Of a stretch of 55,582 nt of DNA, positions 9,362-18,520 are shown in pieces. Made by a program: the position numbers and the translations under genes. The notes under the pieces were generated by a model, which searched no databases, was not told where the DNA came from, and saw only the letters and a program-made list of their open reading frames with translations. The stretch lies in the NCBI GenBank assembly GCA_948875265.1, contig CAQRYF010000004.1:1-55582 (forward strand), read 5' to 3'. Positions within the stretch are counted from its first letter, which is position 1, and each line of letters begins with the position of its first letter. Origin of the DNA: an uncultured Clostridia bacterium. GTDB lineage: Bacteria; Bacillota; Clostridia; TANB77; CAG-508.

Positions 9362-9577
9362 TTATTTTTTAGAACAACTAATAGTCTCAATTCCCCTAGC
9401 AGTGGGGTACTTAAGGCTATAATTATTCGTGTCCCGTAAAGGACAATTTTTAAATTCACATAGCATACAAGCTATGTGCTTTTTTGATTTGTCAAGAAAG
9501 GACAAATCACTTTTGACAAAATCAGGATGTTTAATACAATCCTTTTCTTTGCAGTTTTCACATGTTGTTTCTGTCAT
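9362..9577 (-). CDS. Small cysteine-rich protein, probable metal binder
   Basis: The 71-residue protein starts at an ATG at 9577, chosen for its AGGAGG site eight bases upstream. It has cysteines in C-x2-C-x4-C and C-x2-C-x5-C arrangements plus one near the C terminus, so zinc or Fe-S binding is likely. No catalytic motif is recognised. It carries an in-frame CGG (9436-9434, in CPLRDT). Unlike the other CGG sites, zero-frame reading ends immediately before a terminator hairpin, while a +1 shift gives a long hydrophobic tail, so I read it without a shift. It has its own sigma-A promoter and appears monocistronic. Function unknown. Confidence 0.6.
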   Translation of the reverse strand: MTETTCENCKEKDCIKHPDFVKSDLSFLDKSKKHIACMLCEFKNCPLRDTNNYSLKYPTARGIETISCSKK

Positions 9578-9621
9578 ATTAGAACCTCCTCTATTCAAAC
9601 TATATTTATAGATGCAAACTT

Positions 9622-9651
9622 ATTATATAAAAGATAACATAAAAAAGTCAA
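9622..9651 (-). promoter_or_regulatory. Sigma-A promoter of the Cys-rich gene
   Basis: TTGACT (9651-9646) and TATAAT (9627-9622) on the minus strand are 18 bases apart. Confidence 0.65.
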
Positions 9652-9710
9652 GAAAAATGATTGTTTAAAAAATAAAAATTTGGAAAAACTAATTTAGAGG
9701 TGGGAAACAA

Positions 9711-10853
9711 TTGAGAAGAAAAAAGAAAACAAATAGTAGAAAAAAAGTAATTTTAACAACAATTCCAATTTTAATAGTGTGGATTTTTGCATTTTATTTA
9801 TACACTACATATCAAAACATAGAAATAACGCCATCTAACTATGAAACAACAAAAACACAATCCACAATTAAGGAACAAACTGTGGAAGAAGCCAAAGAAG
9901 ATAGTAAAGTTGTGGCAGATATTATTGAAGAAACAACAAAAAAAGTAGTAGGAATTTCAAAATTAAAAAATGCTGGAAATAGCATTTTATCTAAAAGCAC
10001 AGAAAGCGAATTAGGTTTAGGAACAGGTATAATAGTAACAGGAGATGGATATATTTTAAGCAATGAACATGTAACAGGTGCAAAACACAGTAAATGTTAT
10101 ATTACATTAGAAAATGGAACTAATTATGATGGAACAGTAGTGTGGAGTGATACAGACTTAGATTTATCAATAACTAAAATAAATGCCAAAAATTTAGAAT
10201 ATGTCACATTAGGGGACTCTAGCAAAATTCGTGTTGGAGAAACAGTATATGCAATTGGAAACCCAATTGGTTTTGAATTTAGAAGAACAGTAACATCAGG
10301 AATCATAAGTGCAAAAAACAGAAGTATAAAAATTGAAGAAGAAAATAAATCATCTTATATGACAGATTTAATTCAAACAGACGCAACAATAAATCCAGGA
10401 AATAGTGGAGGACCATTAATTTATCCAAATGGAGAAGTATTAGGGATAAACACTGTAAAAATCTCATCAGCAGAAGGGATAGGTTTTGCAGTTCCAATAA
10501 ATATAATAAAGCCAATAATAGAAAGTTTTCAAAACACAGGGGAATTTGAAGAAGCAAGTATTGGAATATATGCTTATGATAAAGAAGTTATACCATATTT
10601 AAGTTCAACTACAAATTATAATATTAAATTTGAAAAAGGAATATATGTAGCACAAATTACAAAAAATGGACCAGCAGAAAAAACAGACCTAAAAGAAAAA
10701 GACATTATAACAAGTATTGACAATGTAACACTAAACACAATGAATGACTTAAGACAATATATTTATACAAAAAAGCCAAATGATGAGGTAACATTGCAAG
10801 TAACTAGAGGAAAAATAACAAAAGAAATAAAAATTACATTAGGAAAAAAATAG
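9711..10853 (+). CDS. Membrane-anchored HtrA/DegP-like serine protease with PDZ domain
   Basis: The 380-residue protein starts at a TTG behind AGAGGTGGG. A basic N terminus is followed by one membrane segment (about 13-32), a linker, a trypsin-like domain (about 75-275) and a C-terminal PDZ domain (about 285-378). The triad is visible as H120 (SNEHV), D151 (TDLDLS) and S232 (NPGNSGGPL). HtrA proteases degrade or refold damaged envelope proteins on the outer face of the membrane; PDZ binds exposed C termini. It is transcribed alone, convergent with the M23 peptidase gene, with a shared terminator overlapping its stop codon. Confidence 0.93.
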   Translation: MRRKKKTNSRKKVILTTIPILIVWIFAFYLYTTYQNIEITPSNYETTKTQSTIKEQTVEEAKEDSKVVADIIEETTKKVVGISKLKNAGNSILSKSTESELGLGTGIIVTGDGYILSNEHVTGAKHSKCYITLENGTNYDGTVVWSDTDLDLSITKINAKNLEYVTLGDSSKIRVGETVYAIGNPIGFEFRRTVTSGIISAKNRSIKIEEENKSSYMTDLIQTDATINPGNSGGPLIYPNGEVLGINTVKISSAEGIGFAVPINIIKPIIESFQNTGEFEEASIGIYAYDKEVIPYLSSTTNYNIKFEKGIYVAQITKNGPAEKTDLKEKDIITSIDNVTLNTMNDLRQYIYTKKPNDEVTLQVTRGKITKEIKITLGKK

Positions 10854-10882
10854 GATTTAGGGACGGCCCCCAAATCCTATTC
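10849..10882. terminator. Bidirectional terminator between htrA-like and M23 genes
   Basis: AATAGGATTT and AAATCCTATT form the stem around a GGGACGGCCCC loop region. It overlaps both convergent stop codons and belongs to the GGGAC repeat family seen elsewhere. Confidence 0.7.
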
Positions 10883-11923
10883 TATTAAGTTGTCTTCCAT
10901 AAAATCGAATTTTCTTTCATAATCTTTAGTTTCTTCATTAGCCTTATAAACTTCGCTACGGTTTTTCTTTAAAAATTCAATAATTTGATAAACATCAATC
11001 CAAATCTCATTAGGACTGTCTACTTGAGATTCATCAAAGATTAGTTGCATTCCAAAATGCAAATGTGGGACATTAATATTATTTACATTTTCTTTTGTAC
11101 TATATCCTGTCATACCAAGATAACCAATAACATCTCCTGCTTTTACAGTTGCTCCTTGTTCTAAGTTTTGAGCATAAGGATGATTTTTTCTTAAATGTGC
11201 ATAGTAATAATAACGCTTTCCATCAAAACTACGAATACCAACACGCCAACCACCATATTGATTCCAACCCAAATTTTCAACAATACCAGACTCAACAGCA
11301 ATAATAGGAGTACCAATACTACCCATTAGGTCATTACCTAAATGAGTTCTTTTAAACCCATATGACCTAGCGTTGCCAAAATCGTCATAATGGCTAAAAT
11401 TATAGTTTTTAGCAATTGGAAGAAAAGCCTTTAAACCATATTTTTCTTGATAAGATTTTGTGCCATCTTCATTTTGAACTTCAATAGAATAATTGCCAAT
11501 AAAACCACCTAAAACTGCTGAATAACTTTCAAAATAATAATCATAAAACTTCATGTCTTGTGTTAAATCATTAATAGTATGTCCATTTTTCAACTCTTCT
11601 ACTAAAGAATTTAGATGATTGGCTTTAAAATTTTTAAAATTGCCTCCATTTTTACAAGCTAGATAAGCCAAAAGTTCAATCCAATTATAAGTAACTTCTT
11701 CATTTTTGGTATGGGAATTAATATCTAATTTGGCAGTTAAACTAAGTGCCTCAGAAGACACATTGAAATCTACCCATTTAATAAAATTCTTTTTCTCTTC
11801 TTGTTTTTCTTCTTTTATTTCTGAAGCAAAAGAATAAAAAATAATAATACTAGATAAAAGAAGTATAGCAACAAGTGAAAATATAATTACTTTTTTACTA
11901 ATTTTAATGGATTTTATGAGCAA
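10877..11923 (-). CDS. Secreted M23 family metallopeptidase
   Basis: The 348-residue protein has a basic N terminus and a single hydrophobic segment (about 10-32), consistent with a signal anchor. The C-terminal half carries an M23/LytM domain with zinc ligands H194 and D198 (HLGND), a YAHL motif and PHLHFG at about 285-290. Members cleave peptide cross-links of peptidoglycan or act in sporulation as SpoIIQ-like scaffolds; the intact ligand set suggests an active enzyme. It is convergent with the HtrA-like gene and is transcribed on its own. The exact role (growth, cell separation or sporulation) is not decided by the sequence. Confidence 0.88.
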   Translation of the reverse strand: MLIKSIKISKKVIIFSLVAILLLSSIIIFYSFASEIKEEKQEEKKNFIKWVDFNVSSEALSLTAKLDINSHTKNEEVTYNWIELLAYLACKNGGNFKNFKANHLNSLVEELKNGHTINDLTQDMKFYDYYFESYSAVLGGFIGNYSIEVQNEDGTKSYQEKYGLKAFLPIAKNYNFSHYDDFGNARSYGFKRTHLGNDLMGSIGTPIIAVESGIVENLGWNQYGGWRVGIRSFDGKRYYYYAHLRKNHPYAQNLEQGATVKAGDVIGYLGMTGYSTKENVNNINVPHLHFGMQLIFDESQVDSPNEIWIDVYQIIEFLKKNRSEVYKANEETKDYERKFDFMEDNLIE

Positions 11924-12122
11924 AATAATACACCTCTATACAATTATATGGGGATAATAAAAAAATATAATAATTTTGTATAAATTTAAAACAATTAGTT
12001 GGCAATGATATGGAAATAGGAAGAATTTTTTAGATAATTTTGGTATTATCAAACAATTAAAAGTAAAATCAAACAAATAAGTAAAATGAGAAGTAAAATA
12101 CATTTTTGGGTATAATAGAAAT

Positions 12123-12344
12123 TTAGATATGAAGTTCTTCACGTTTTTGGATTATTAATTTTTCATCTTCAGAGTCCAAATTTTGAAGTGAAAACTCTAA
12201 AAGTTCTGTTACAGTCTTGTTAAAAGATATATTCTTTAAATCAGATAAAATTTGAATATCATTTACTATATTTTCAGGCAAACGAAGAGTTTTGCTGATA
12301 CCACTATGGTTTTGAGGTATTTTTAGTTTTCGCAAATTAATCAC
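12123..12344 (-). CDS. Ribbon-helix-helix (CopG/Arc type) DNA-binding protein
   Basis: The 73-residue protein has the ribbon-helix-helix pattern: a short strand SKTLRLPENI, helix NDIQILSDLKN, and helix SFNKTVTELLEFSL. Such proteins dimerise and repress by inserting the beta ribbon in the major groove. It is divergent from the pilin-like BspA-repeat gene at 12505, so it could regulate that promoter or its own. No toxin partner gene is next to it. Confidence 0.75.
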   Translation of the reverse strand: MINLRKLKIPQNHSGISKTLRLPENIVNDIQILSDLKNISFNKTVTELLEFSLQNLDSEDEKLIIQKREELHI

Positions 12345-12504
12345 AACCTTTTTATGTTATTTTAATCATTATATAATTAAAAACAAATTTAATATGCACC
12401 CAAAAATGCTTGCAAAAAAGTTCACATATATGTATAATGAGGTTAAAAAAGAATAACTTATGAAAAAATGGTCAATAATTGAGAAAGTGAGAGGGGTTCA
12501 AAAG

Positions 12505-14154
12505 ATGAAGCAAAAAAGAGAAAAAGGAATTACATTAATAGCACTTGTAATTACAATAATAGTGCTACTAATACTTGCAGGAATAGCAATTGCAACATTA
12601 ACAGGTGAAAATGGGATATTGACAAAAGCAAATAATGCAAAAACTCAAAATGATAAAGCAGGAGCAAAAGAAAAAGTACAAATAGCAGTAATGGGGAGCT
12701 TTGACGAAAATGGCAAGATAGATATAAATACATTAAAGAACAATTTAAAACAAACAGAGGGAGTAACAAGGGCTGATAGTATAACTAAATTACCAGCAAC
12801 AGTAAAGGTAGATGGTTATGATGTAACAATTGATAAAAATGGAAATGTTACATTAGGGATTATAGAAGAACAAACAGATCCTATTTATGCAAGAGTTTAT
12901 ACAAAAGATGGCAGTGATGAGGAAGTTCTTATTTTGGCAAGCAATGAAAGTGCTATTCCAGATTATAGTGGAGAGTTAACATTAAAAAAAGACTATAAAA
13001 ATATAAATGATATAAATAGATACAAAACAAAAGAAGATTTATATGAAATTCCAGAATACAAAGAAATATTTGAGTCTGAAGAATGGAAACAATTCGAAAA
13101 TGAATATCCAGAACAAGCCAATCAATGGATTTTAGAATTAATTGAGGATATAAAAACAAGCAGGGGAGCTCCTTGGTCAGAGGAAGTAAGTATGGATAGA
13201 GGAGGCTCTTATTACGCTAGTACTGTATGCGAAATTAGAATACTTGATAAAATTAATCCGTCTAATATAAAAGGTTGGTTTTCTGGTTATAAAGTAAAAA
13301 CAATTAAAGGTTTAGAAAACCTTAATACATCAAATGTAACAGATATGAGTTTTATGTTTGCATTTTGTAACTGCGAGGATTTAGATCTTTCAAAGTTAGA
13401 TACTTCAAATGTTGTAAATATGAAATGGATGTTTTATAGGTGTCTTGAACTGACTCAGTTAGATTTGAAAGGTTTCGATACATCAAATGTAACAGATATG
13501 GAGAGGATGTTTTGTTATTGTGAAAAATTGACATCAATAGATTTACAAAGTTTTGATACATCAAATGTGGCAAATATGAAAGATATGTTTAGCTATTGTA
13601 AAAATTTGCCATCAATTAACTTGCAAAATTTTAATACATCAAAGGTAAGGAATATGGACAATATGTTCGACTTTTGTCAAAGTTTAATATCACTAGATCT
13701 AAAAAGTTTCGATACATCGCTAGTTGGAGGTATGAATTGTATGTTTAGAGAGTGTGGTGGATTAACCCAGTTAGATTTAAGTAATTTTAACACATCAAAT
13801 GTATGGGATATGAGTAGTATGTTTGCTGAGTGTGATGGGCTAGTTAAGTTAGATTTAAGTAATTTTGATACATCAAATGTAACAGATATGGGTAGTATGT
13901 TTATGAATTGTAGCAATTTAACTCAAGTAAATGTGAGTAGTTTTAATACACAAAAAGTAACAAGTATGTTCCAAATGTTTAGAGGATGTTCTAGTTTAAC
14001 AACTTTAGATTTAACAAGTTTTAGTACAAATGCATCTACAGATACTTTTTCGATGTTTCAGAGATGTGACTTGTTGACAAAGGTTCTAATTGGTAGAGAA
14101 TGGAAAGCTTCTGAAACAATTAATGGAATCACGCTAACTCGTGTAGAAGAATAA
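12505..14154 (+). CDS. Pilin-like surface protein with BspA/DUF285 repeats
   Basis: The ATG at 12505 is preferred over one at 12460 because it follows GAGAGGGGTTCAAAAG, the same initiation block used by the other pilin-like genes here. The 549-residue protein begins with a class III/type IV prepilin-like signal (basic KQKREKG, then ITLIALVITIIVLLILAG) that a prepilin peptidase could cut after the Gly. About residues 270-530 hold some nine or ten repeats of about 24 residues with the motif LDTSNVTDMSxMFxxC, the DUF285/BspA type. The result would be a repeat domain displayed on a pilin stem or membrane anchor, possibly for adhesion. Cysteines recur in the repeats. Codon use is normal and no frameshift is present. 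Confidence 0.88.
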   Translation: MKQKREKGITLIALVITIIVLLILAGIAIATLTGENGILTKANNAKTQNDKAGAKEKVQIAVMGSFDENGKIDINTLKNNLKQTEGVTRADSITKLPATVKVDGYDVTIDKNGNVTLGIIEEQTDPIYARVYTKDGSDEEVLILASNESAIPDYSGELTLKKDYKNINDINRYKTKEDLYEIPEYKEIFESEEWKQFENEYPEQANQWILELIEDIKTSRGAPWSEEVSMDRGGSYYASTVCEIRILDKINPSNIKGWFSGYKVKTIKGLENLNTSNVTDMSFMFAFCNCEDLDLSKLDTSNVVNMKWMFYRCLELTQLDLKGFDTSNVTDMERMFCYCEKLTSIDLQSFDTSNVANMKDMFSYCKNLPSINLQNFNTSKVRNMDNMFDFCQSLISLDLKSFDTSLVGGMNCMFRECGGLTQLDLSNFNTSNVWDMSSMFAECDGLVKLDLSNFDTSNVTDMGSMFMNCSNLTQVNVSSFNTQKVTSMFQMFRGCSSLTTLDLTSFSTNASTDTFSMFQRCDLLTKVLIGREWKASETINGITLTRVEE

Positions 14155-14186
14155 TGCGAAAAATACTTAAGAGAGGAGTTCAAAAG

Positions 14187-14306
14187 ATGAAGCCAAAAAA
14201 AGAAAAAGGAATTACATTAATAGCACTAGTAATAACAATTTTATTCTCTTATGACGAAAAATTAAAATGTAGTAATAGCAAAGGTTTCCTCCTAGCAACA
14301 ATTTAG
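14187..14306 (+). pseudogene. 5' fragment of pilin-like gene split by the mobile element
   Basis: An ATG after GAGAGGAGTTCAAAAG opens MKPKKEKGITLIALVITI, the conserved prepilin start. At 14235-14239 (ACAAT) the sequence departs from the family and runs into element DNA, stopping at 14306. Its other half begins at 27967 in the same codon phase. Joining 14187-14234 to 27967-28986 restores an uninterrupted 355-residue protein reading through ITIIVLLILAG. Confidence 0.88.
14235..14255. other. Left attachment junction (attL)
   Basis: Core ACAAT 14235-14239, arm TTATGAC 14249-14255. The host side is pilin codons; the element side is unrelated to the pilin family. Confidence 0.75.
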
Positions 14307-14330
14307 AAATAATAAAATTTTCACATATTT

Positions 14331-14373
14331 AAAAGATGAATTGTAAAAAACAATAACAAATTCATCTTTTTTT
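14331..14373 (+). terminator. Hairpin with T-run after split pilin start
   Basis: AAAGATGAATT pairs with AATTCATCTTTTTTT. It would stop transcription entering the element from the host pilin promoter. Confidence 0.65.
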
Positions 14374-14425
14374 GATTTTATAATAACAAATTAAAATTAA
14401 AAAAATGAGAGGAGATTTAAAAATT

Positions 14426-14818
14426 ATGGAGAACAAAGAATTAAAAGAAAGATTTATTGATGAAAAAACAGGAATAGAATATATAAGACAAGAAGATTAC
14501 TATATACCGAATTTAGTGTTATCAAAGCAAAAGAAAATACATTTGAATAAATATGGAAGAATGAGATTAAACTATTTAAAAGAACATAAGAAAGCAGAAT
14601 ATACAATAATGTTTATGGAAAATACATTAATAGAACATTTAGAAGAAATACAAGAAACAGCAACTAAAAGAGTAAATCAAATTATTAATGATTTGAAAGC
14701 AAAAAGTGATTTAACAGAAAATATGAAAAATACAGATGTGCTTTATTGGGTTGGCACAATGAATGCAATTAAACAACAAGCAAAGGAAATCGTATTAAAA
14801 GAATTAATATATGTATGA
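14426..14818 (+). CDS. tnpV: TnpV family transposon-encoded protein
   Basis: The 130-residue protein (ATG at 14426 after GAGGAG) matches the TnpV pattern: Y-I-P-N-L near the start, then KYGRMRLNYLKEHK, a helical middle, and a C terminus LYWVGTMNAIKQQAKEIVLKE. TnpV proteins are found in clostridial mobilizable transposons; their biochemical role is not established. It is the first gene inside the left end of the element, a common place for it. An alternative ATG at 14405 would add seven residues but has no good ribosome binding site. Confidence 0.8.
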   Translation: MENKELKERFIDEKTGIEYIRQEDYYIPNLVLSKQKKIHLNKYGRMRLNYLKEHKKAEYTIMFMENTLIEHLEEIQETATKRVNQIINDLKAKSDLTENMKNTDVLYWVGTMNAIKQQAKEIVLKELIYV

Positions 14819-14886
14819 AATTTTTAAAATGTAATGAAATATTTGTAAATAAATGTTATAATATCAATCAATAAGATTAAAATAAA

Positions 14887-14911
14887 TTGTGCAGACGGTA
14901 TCTGCACAATT
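14887..14911. promoter_or_regulatory. 10-bp perfect palindrome upstream of AlbA-type gene
   Basis: ATTGTGCAGA and TCTGCACAAT flank CGGTA, immediately before the ribosome binding site of the gene at 14927. No T-run follows, so an operator or mRNA structure is more likely than a terminator. Confidence 0.5.
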
Positions 14912-14926
14912 GGAAAGGTGGTAATA

Positions 14927-16322
14927 ATGACAACAGAAGAACTAAAAATACTAGCAAAGCAAGGCGAAGGACATACTTTAGAATTTAAAGAAAATTTAGG
15001 TAAAAAATTTGCAGTTGAAGTAGTTGCATTTGCTAATAGTATAGGTGGAAAAATATTGATAGGTGTAGATGATGACGGAAATATCATTGGCACAGATACT
15101 TCTAATAATCAAAGAGCAAATATACAAAATCAAATAAGTCAAATAGAACCAAGAATAAATGTAAAAATCGAAGTAGTAGATAATGTTATTGTTGTAAATG
15201 TACCAGAGGGAGATGATAAACCTTATTCTTCAAGTGAAGGGTATTATTTAAGAGCTGGTGCAATGTGTCAAAAGATGAATAGAAATGAAATCAGAGAATA
15301 TTTAGAAGATGGCGGAAAAATACAATTTGATCGAATGATAAATAAAAAAGCAAAATATCCAGAAGACTTTGATGAAAATGCCTATAAAAACTTTTTAAAA
15401 TTATCTAATACAAGTGAAACAATTGAAAGAGAAGAATTATTGATAAACTTAAATTGCTTAGAAAAAGTAGATAATAAATATATGTTTACAAATGCAGGTG
15501 TTGTTTTCTTTGCAAAGAATCCTACAAATTTCTTAATTCAAAATTATATTACTTGTATTGCTTTTAAAGGTACAAATAGAGTTTATATTTTGGATACATT
15601 GGATTGCAATAAAGACATAATAACCAATATTGAAGATGCTTTAGCATTTGCTAAAAAGCACATAAATCTGACTTATTTAATTAATGCAGAGGTTATGAGA
15701 GAGCAAGGAAATGCAACAAGAAAAGAAGTTTTGGAGATTCCAGAAGATGTATTAAAAGAGGCTATCATAAATCGGTATATGCCATCGTCAATATTTTGAA
15801 GAAGGTGCAAGAGTAATGGTAGAGATTTATGATGATAGAGTTTCAATAGTAAGTCCTGGTGGAGTTCCTAAAGGAATTACAAAAGAAAATTTTGGTAAAA
15901 GAAGTATTGCACGAAATCCTATAATTGCAGATTTATTAAGAAGAACACATTATATAGAAAAAGCTGGAACAGGAATAGGAAGAATGAGAGAATTGATGGA
16001 AGATGCAGGGCTAAAAGAACCCAAATTCCAATATGATGAGTTCTTTGAGGCAAGTTTTTTAAGACCATCATATTATGATAAAAATTATGGAACTTATGAT
16101 TTATCTAAAAAAGATAATGATATAGAAAAACAACTTAATGCAACACAATTAAAAATGATAAAACTTATAAAATCAAACCCAAGAATAACTCAAGAAAATA
16201 TGGCAATAGAAGTTGGATTAAGTATTCATACGATAAAGAAGAATGTAGGAATTTTAAGAAATGCAAATATACTAGAAAGAAAAGGTTCAAAAAAAGATGG
16301 ATATTGGATTATAAAAAAATAA
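14927..16322 (+). CDS. AlbA_2/Schlafen-like ATP-binding regulator, +1 shift at CGG 15773
   Basis: Frame-corrected length is 464 residues. The N-terminal AlbA_2 domain shows HTLEFKEN and FANSIGGKILIGVDDDGN. The C-terminal half has the ATPase-like segment RVMVEIYDDRVSIVSPGG and GTGIGRMRE, then a winged helix (about 410-464). These proteins are usually transcriptional regulators. Zero-frame reading stops shortly after an in-frame CGG at 15773-15775; reading GGT from 15774 continues as INGICHRQYFEEGARV, the conserved region. The ATG at 14927 is preferred to the GTG at 14918 because of AGGTGG spacing. It may be a true pseudogene, but the break follows the pattern of ten other genes here. Confidence 0.8.
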
Positions 16323-16392
16323 TTTTATTGTGTATTTTAATGTCTACCAAAGAAGTAGACATTAAAGTAGACATTAAATATACAATAAATTT

Positions 16393-16429
16393 CGCTTTGA
16401 ATTTAGAAATAAGTTCAAGGCGTTTTTTT
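16393..16429 (+). terminator. Terminator after AlbA-type gene
   Basis: The stem CGCTTTGAA / TTCAAGGCG is followed by seven T residues. Upstream, at about 16340-16377, GTAGACATT is repeated directly and inverted (AATGTCTAC). Confidence 0.7.
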
Positions 16430-16534
16430 ATAGAAAATTTTTATCTACATTTTAAAGATATAAAATTATACTAAAAGCAAATAAAAACGGCTAGAAATTT
16501 AAAATAAAGCTAATAAATGGAAGACGGTGAGGGA

Positions 16535-17017
16535 ATGTCTAACTTAAATTTAAAAGGTATATGGATACCAATAGAAATATTAACAGATAATAAATTGAGT
16601 GATAAAGAGAAGATAATATATGCAATAGTCATTTATTTAAGCAAAGAAAATCAATATTGTTTTCTAACAAATAAAACAATTAGTGAATTACTAAATATAT
16701 CAGTAACACAAGTATCAAATTTAATAAATTCGTTAAAGTCAAAAGAATATATTGACACAGAACTAATTTACAAAGAAAACACAAAACAGGTGGAAATGAG
16801 AAAACTAATACCAATAAAAAATGAAGATACCTATTTAAGAAAAGTTAAATACCCTCTCCAAGCAAACTTTAATACCCCTATTAAAGAAAAGTTTAAGAAT
16901 AATAAATATAATAGCGACAAAAAATTTCAAAAAAAGAGTATGGCTAACTTTGAACAACGAAAATATGACGACATTGACTTTACTAGATTATATGCAAATG
17001 CAGATGCTTTTATATAA
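16535..17017 (+). CDS. Helix-turn-helix replication/regulatory protein of the element
   Basis: The ATG at 16535 gives 160 residues; an ATG at 16517 would add six. The N-terminal domain (about 5-95) has LSDKEKIIYAIVIYLS followed by LTNKTISELLNISVTQVSNLINSLKSKEYI, a winged helix of the replication-initiator or DnaD-like type common in mobilizable elements. The C terminus is basic and low complexity, ending in FEQRKYDDIDFTRLYANAD, a tail often seen in such proteins. Its place before the relaxase fits a role in element replication or control. The family assignment is from pattern only. Confidence 0.6.
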   Translation: MSNLNLKGIWIPIEILTDNKLSDKEKIIYAIVIYLSKENQYCFLTNKTISELLNISVTQVSNLINSLKSKEYIDTELIYKENTKQVEMRKLIPIKNEDTYLRKVKYPLQANFNTPIKEKFKNNKYNSDKKFQKKSMANFEQRKYDDIDFTRLYANADAFI

Positions 17018-17036
17018 TGCAGAACATTTGCATATA

Positions 17037-17084
17037 GAAGAACAGCTACTAGAGTAGAAAACTACTTTGGTGGCTGTTCTTTTT
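17037..17084 (+). terminator. Terminator before the transfer region
   Basis: AAGAACAGC pairs with GCTGTTCTTTTT. Confidence 0.75.
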
Positions 17085-17093
17085 ATTTAAAGG

Positions 17094-17230
17094 TGCGAGT
17101 AGCAACTTTAAATAAAACCTAAAAAATGCTTTAGCAGTTTTTAGGAGATAGGGGTGTGGGGAAATGTAATTTCCCTGCCATACAGTCAAACTTGTTTGAC
17201 TAGTATGTTAGACAAATAAATTTATCTTTG
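17094..17230 (+). other. Candidate oriT upstream of MobV relaxase
   Basis: The noncoding stretch directly before the relaxase contains the hairpins CTAAAAAATGC/GCAGTTTTTAG (17119-17143) and GGGAAATGTAATTTCCC (about 17157-17173), then AGTCAAACTTGTTTGACT (about 17185-17202), a perfect palindrome. Nested hairpins next to a MobV gene are the usual form of an origin of transfer. The nick site is not identifiable by eye. Confidence 0.5.
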
Positions 17231-17254
17231 GCGAAGAAGGAGGTACAAGGAGAT

Positions 17255-18466
17255 ATGAGTTATGCAATAATAAGAAATGATAAACTAACAAGAGTAGATG
17301 CACAAGGATCATATATTCACAATGACAGAAGGTCAAAAGGACATTCTAATAAAGATATCGATCCATCAAGAACACATCTAAACTTCTACTGCAAAGAAAA
17401 TCAACTCACATATATCAAAGAATTTGATAGAATGAAAAAGGAATACGATTTAAAAGGTAATATTAGAAGTAATAGCATTATAATGTGCGAAATGATGATT
17501 ACATCAGACAATGAGTTCTTTGATAAAATAGGACTAGAAGAAACAAAGAGGTATTTTAGGGAAAGTTACAAATTTGTATGTAACTACAAAAATCTTGGGG
17601 AGAGGAATATAGTGTCAGCAGCAGTGCATTTAGATGAAACAACACCACATATGCACTTGGTATATATACCTGTAGTTAAAACAAAAGACAAAGAGGGAAA
17701 AACAATAGATAAAATATGTGCAAGGGATTTTTGGAGAGGTAGAAATAGTTATAGAGAGTTACAAAATGACTTTCATGCATATGTAACATCAAAAGGTTTT
17801 GATTTAGAAAGAGGACTGCCAGTTGAAGAAACAGGAGCAAAACATCAAAAAATAGAAGATTTAAAGAAAATAACTAATTTTGAAAACACTAAAAAGATAC
17901 TAGATAATATAAAACTAGAATTACCAGAAGTTCCAGACATAAACGATATAAAGCTTTTACAATTGAATAAAGCAAAAGTTGAAAACGATATAATAAAGCC
18001 TAAAGACGATTTGATTAATGAATTATATAATGATAATAAGGCTTTGCATCAAGAATTATCAAAACAAGTAAAACTTGTTAATGAAGCTGAAAGATATCAA
18101 AAAGAAAGAGACAAAATACTAGAAGATAATAAGGTTTTAAACAATAAAGTTAAAGATTTAGAATTGGACTATAATAATAGAAAAAATGAATTAGAAGATG
18201 AATATAGAAATAAAGAATTTGATATAGAATGGAAATATAAAAGCAAAATCAAAAGTTTAGAAAAAGAAAATAATCATTTACACAAAATTATTGATAAATT
18301 CTATGAAACAATTGATAAATTCATACATTGGATTTGCAAAAAGTTTGATATGGGTGCAGAAGATAATTTGATTAGAGATTTTCAAAAAGAAACAAATACT
18401 TTTTTAGATGCAGAAAAACAACTTAAACACGAAGAAAGAGAAAAAGAATGGGATTTAGAAAGATAG
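17255..18466 (+). CDS. mobV: MobV (Mob/Pre) family relaxase
   Basis: The ATG at 17255 follows AAGGAGGTACAAGGAGAT and gives MSYAIIRNDKL, the standard Mob/Pre start; 403 residues. The relaxase domain (1-200) carries the metal-binding motif HLDETTPHMHL at about 130, preceded by the HNDR motif. The C-terminal half (about 215-400) is a long charged coiled coil. It should nick oriT and lead transfer of the element when a conjugative helper is present. A bidirectional terminator overlaps its stop. Confidence 0.92.
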   Translation: MSYAIIRNDKLTRVDAQGSYIHNDRRSKGHSNKDIDPSRTHLNFYCKENQLTYIKEFDRMKKEYDLKGNIRSNSIIMCEMMITSDNEFFDKIGLEETKRYFRESYKFVCNYKNLGERNIVSAAVHLDETTPHMHLVYIPVVKTKDKEGKTIDKICARDFWRGRNSYRELQNDFHAYVTSKGFDLERGLPVEETGAKHQKIEDLKKITNFENTKKILDNIKLELPEVPDINDIKLLQLNKAKVENDIIKPKDDLINELYNDNKALHQELSKQVKLVNEAERYQKERDKILEDNKVLNNKVKDLELDYNNRKNELEDEYRNKEFDIEWKYKSKIKSLEKENNHLHKIIDKFYETIDKFIHWICKKFDMGAEDNLIRDFQKETNTFLDAEKQLKHEEREKEWDLER

Positions 18467-18490
18467 AGCTTGTCTTAAAGCTCTATCTTA
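18459..18490. terminator. Bidirectional terminator, relaxase / Xre genes
   Basis: AAGATAGAGC pairs with GCTCTATCTT; T-runs are available on both strands. Confidence 0.7.
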
Positions 18491-18520
18491 AAAAATATAT
18501 AAATTTATACATTTTCAAAG

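Noticed and set aside
9362..9577. CGG at 9436 as another shift site
   Set aside because: The shifted frame gives a long hydrophobic, unconvincing tail running through the terminator hairpin, while the zero frame stops just before it.
15773..16322. Independent pseudogenisation of each broken gene
   Set aside because: Housekeeping genes such as tgt and an operon-central tadA are affected, and all breaks are the same event type at the same codon.
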